A stretch of 6,660 nucleotides of DNA from CAYGTK01 sp964352775 (lineage in GTDB: Bacteria > Bacteroidota > Bacteroidia > Chitinophagales > CAIOSU01). Below are positions 5,366 to 6,660 of the stretch, piece after piece; the first letter of the stretch is position 1, and each line of letters opens with the position of its first letter. The translations under genes and the position numbers were made by a program. The DNA is taken from the NCBI GenBank assembly GCA_964352775.1, contig CAYGTK010000210.1:1-6660 (forward strand), written 5' to 3'. Under the pieces are notes generated by a model, which saw only the letters and a program-made list of their open reading frames with translations, made no database searches and was not told the DNA's origin.

Positions 5366-6660
5366 TTACTTCTCCACCCCAGCCAGCTCCGGCAAGTCCT
5401 TCTCCACTCTCAAATTATCGATGATGAAGTTCTGGCGATCTTGGGAGTTTTTGCCCATGTAGTAGGTCAGTATCTCTTTAATTGATACGTCTTGTGCTAA
5501 TATCACGGGTTCTAAGCGGATGTCTTCCCCTATAAAACCACCGAACTCGTCGGGGCTTATCTCTCCTAGTCCTTTAAATCGGGTTATCTCTGGCTTGCTG
5601 CCTAGTTTGGCAATGGCCCGTTGGCGTTCCTCATCGCTGTAGCAGTAAATGGTCTCCTTCTTGTTCCTCACTCGGAATAGCGGGGTATCTAGTATGTACA
5701 CGTGTCCCTTCCGTACCAAGTCAGGGAAGAACTGTAAGAAGAAAGTCAACAGCAGTAGGCGGATGTGCATTCCATCCACATCGGCATCGGTAGCTACTAT
5801 TACTTTGTTGTAACGCAGGTTGTCAATACCGTCCTCAATGTTCAAGGCGTGCTGTAGTAGGTTGAATTCCTCGTTTTCGTACACCACTTTTTTGGTAAGG
5901 CCAAAGCTGTTCAGCGGCTTACCACGAAGGCTAAATACCGCTTGAGTTCCTACATCACGAGCTTTGGTTATCGACCCACTTGCCGAATCTCCCTCCGTAA
6001 TAAATATGCTGCTCTCACCAGAGCGGGCATGGGTAGTATCGTAGTGGAAGCGACAGTCGCGTAGTTTCTTGTTGTGTAGGTTAGCCTTCTTTGCGCGTTG
6101 ATTGGCTAGCTTTTTAATGCCTGCAATCTCTTTACGTTCGCGCTCACTTTGTAGTATACGCTTCAATAACGCATCGGCCACAGCTTGATTTCGGTGCAAG
6201 AAGTTGTCCAACTTGCGCTTCATGAAATCTAAAATAAAGGTCCGCACCGTTACCCCATCGGGTGTCATGTTTATAGACCCCAATTTAGTTTTGGTTTGCG
6301 ACTCAAATACAGGCTCTTCTACCTTAATACCTATGGCACCAATAACCGACGAGCGAATATCGGAAGCATCGTAGTCCTTCTTATAAAAATCACGAACCGT
6401 TTTCACCAATGCCTCGCGGAAAGCCGCTTGGTGTGTACCACCCTGTGTGGTGTATTGTCCGTTCACAAAGCTGTAATACTCCTCGCCATATTGATTACCG
6501 TGGGTAAGCGCCACTTCAATATCCTCATCTTTCAAATGGATGATGGGGTAGCGCAGGTTGTCGGGGTCGGTTTTACGTTCTAGTAAGTCTTGCAAGCCAT
6601 TTCTACTGAAATAAGTCTTGCCATTTACCTTTAGCGAAAGGCCAGCATTCAGATAAGCAT
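5366..6660 (-). CDS. parE: DNA topoisomerase IV subunit B (ParE/GyrB family), 5' part beyond window edge
   Basis: ATPase and TOPRIM subunit of the same type IIA topoisomerase as parC; ATP-driven dimerisation of this subunit gates strand passage. The frame is open from the right edge (first full codon at 6658) to the TAA at 5366-5368, giving 430 residues. The N-terminal ATP-binding part is missing. A TTG at 6595 is internal: the reading continues upstream as family-like sequence (AYLNAGLSLKVNGKTYFSRNG). Visible in order are the transducer segment QGGTHQAAFREAL, the ATP-sensing QTK loop (6290-6298), the TOPRIM motif EGDSA (5981-5995) with its glutamate, and LRGKPLN. Next come the metal-binding DADVDG (5771-5788), the tyrosine-rich region, RFKGLGEISPDEF and a C-terminus ending DLPELAGVEK. 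The TOPRIM wording is EGDSASGS where E. coli proteins have EGDSAGGS; I recall this as usual in Bacteroidota. Function is secure; ParE rather than GyrB is chosen from these family signatures and the nearby parC. Confidence 0.95.
   Translation of the reverse strand, partial: AYLNAGLSLKVNGKTYFSRNGLQDLLERKTDPDNLRYPIIHLKDEDIEVALTHGNQYGEEYYSFVNGQYTTQGGTHQAAFREALVKTVRDFYKKDYDASDIRSSVIGAIGIKVEEPVFESQTKTKLGSINMTPDGVTVRTFILDFMKRKLDNFLHRNQAVADALLKRILQSERERKEIAGIKKLANQRAKKANLHNKKLRDCRFHYDTTHARSGESSIFITEGDSASGSITKARDVGTQAVFSLRGKPLNSFGLTKKVVYENEEFNLLQHALNIEDGIDNLRYNKVIVATDADVDGMHIRLLLLTFFLQFFPDLVRKGHVYILDTPLFRVRNKKETIYCYSDEERQRAIAKLGSKPEITRFKGLGEISPDEFGGFIGEDIRLEPVILAQDVSIKEILTYYMGKNSQDRQNFIIDNLRVEKDLPELAGVEK

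Noticed and set aside
5237..5485. Plus-strand open frame overlapping the end of parE
   Set aside because: It starts in the repeat array and ends inside the conserved parE C-terminus; no recognisable protein features.
6296..6583. Plus-strand open frame opposite parE
   Set aside because: Antisense to the transducer region of parE, which is clearly coding.
6593..6595. TTG as the parE start codon
   Set aside because: The frame stays open to the window edge and upstream codons read as typical subunit B sequence, so the gene is cut by the edge and does not begin here.

Overview
The window comes from a member of the Bacteroidota, probably a sphingobacterial or chitinophagal lineage. The evidence is the family-specific wording of its type IIA topoisomerase subunits (HPHGDASIGD in subunit A, EGDSASGS and RFKGLGEISPDEF in subunit B), the absence of good Shine-Dalgarno sequences, and intergenic short tandem repeats of a kind I associate with this phylum. 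Species cannot be named from this sequence alone.

Layout: (1) Bases 1-2613, minus strand: nearly complete subunit A of a topoisomerase IV-type enzyme (parC), running off the left edge just before its stop. (2) 2614-2791: a divergent spacer holding a small 7-bp repeat and promoter-like sequence. (3) 2792-3109, plus strand: a 105-residue, three-helix membrane protein resembling DUF2834. (4) 3110-3256: a spacer with a decayed REP-like palindrome, a dyad and a leader motif shared with the previous gene. (5) 3257-4720, plus strand: an EthA-type Baeyer-Villiger/flavin monooxygenase of 487 residues. (6) 4721-5365: a repeat-rich zone. It contains a 7-bp-register array (4726-4760), a 386-bp cassette (4783-5168) in which a 94-residue GIY-YIG nuclease gene is bracketed by perfect 29-bp inverted repeats, four 22-bp direct repeats (5157-5244), a REP-like remnant and a second 7-bp array that ends at the parE stop. 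(7) 5366-6660, minus strand: the C-terminal two thirds of subunit B (parE), cut by the right edge.

The two topoisomerase genes point the same way and their products form one A2B2 enzyme, but about 2.75 kb of unrelated, mostly opposite-strand DNA lies between them. That interval reads as accessory DNA: an oxidoreductase with a small membrane protein, plus a possible minimal mobile unit. The most notable object is the GIY-YIG cassette. It has an intact catalytic set, perfect terminal inverted repeats that each contain an 8-bp-stem hairpin, and an outward array that repeats the outer half of the terminal sequence. This is formally similar to REP/RAYT pairs, but with a nuclease in place of a tyrosine transposase. 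Mobility is an inference; no target-site duplication is visible.
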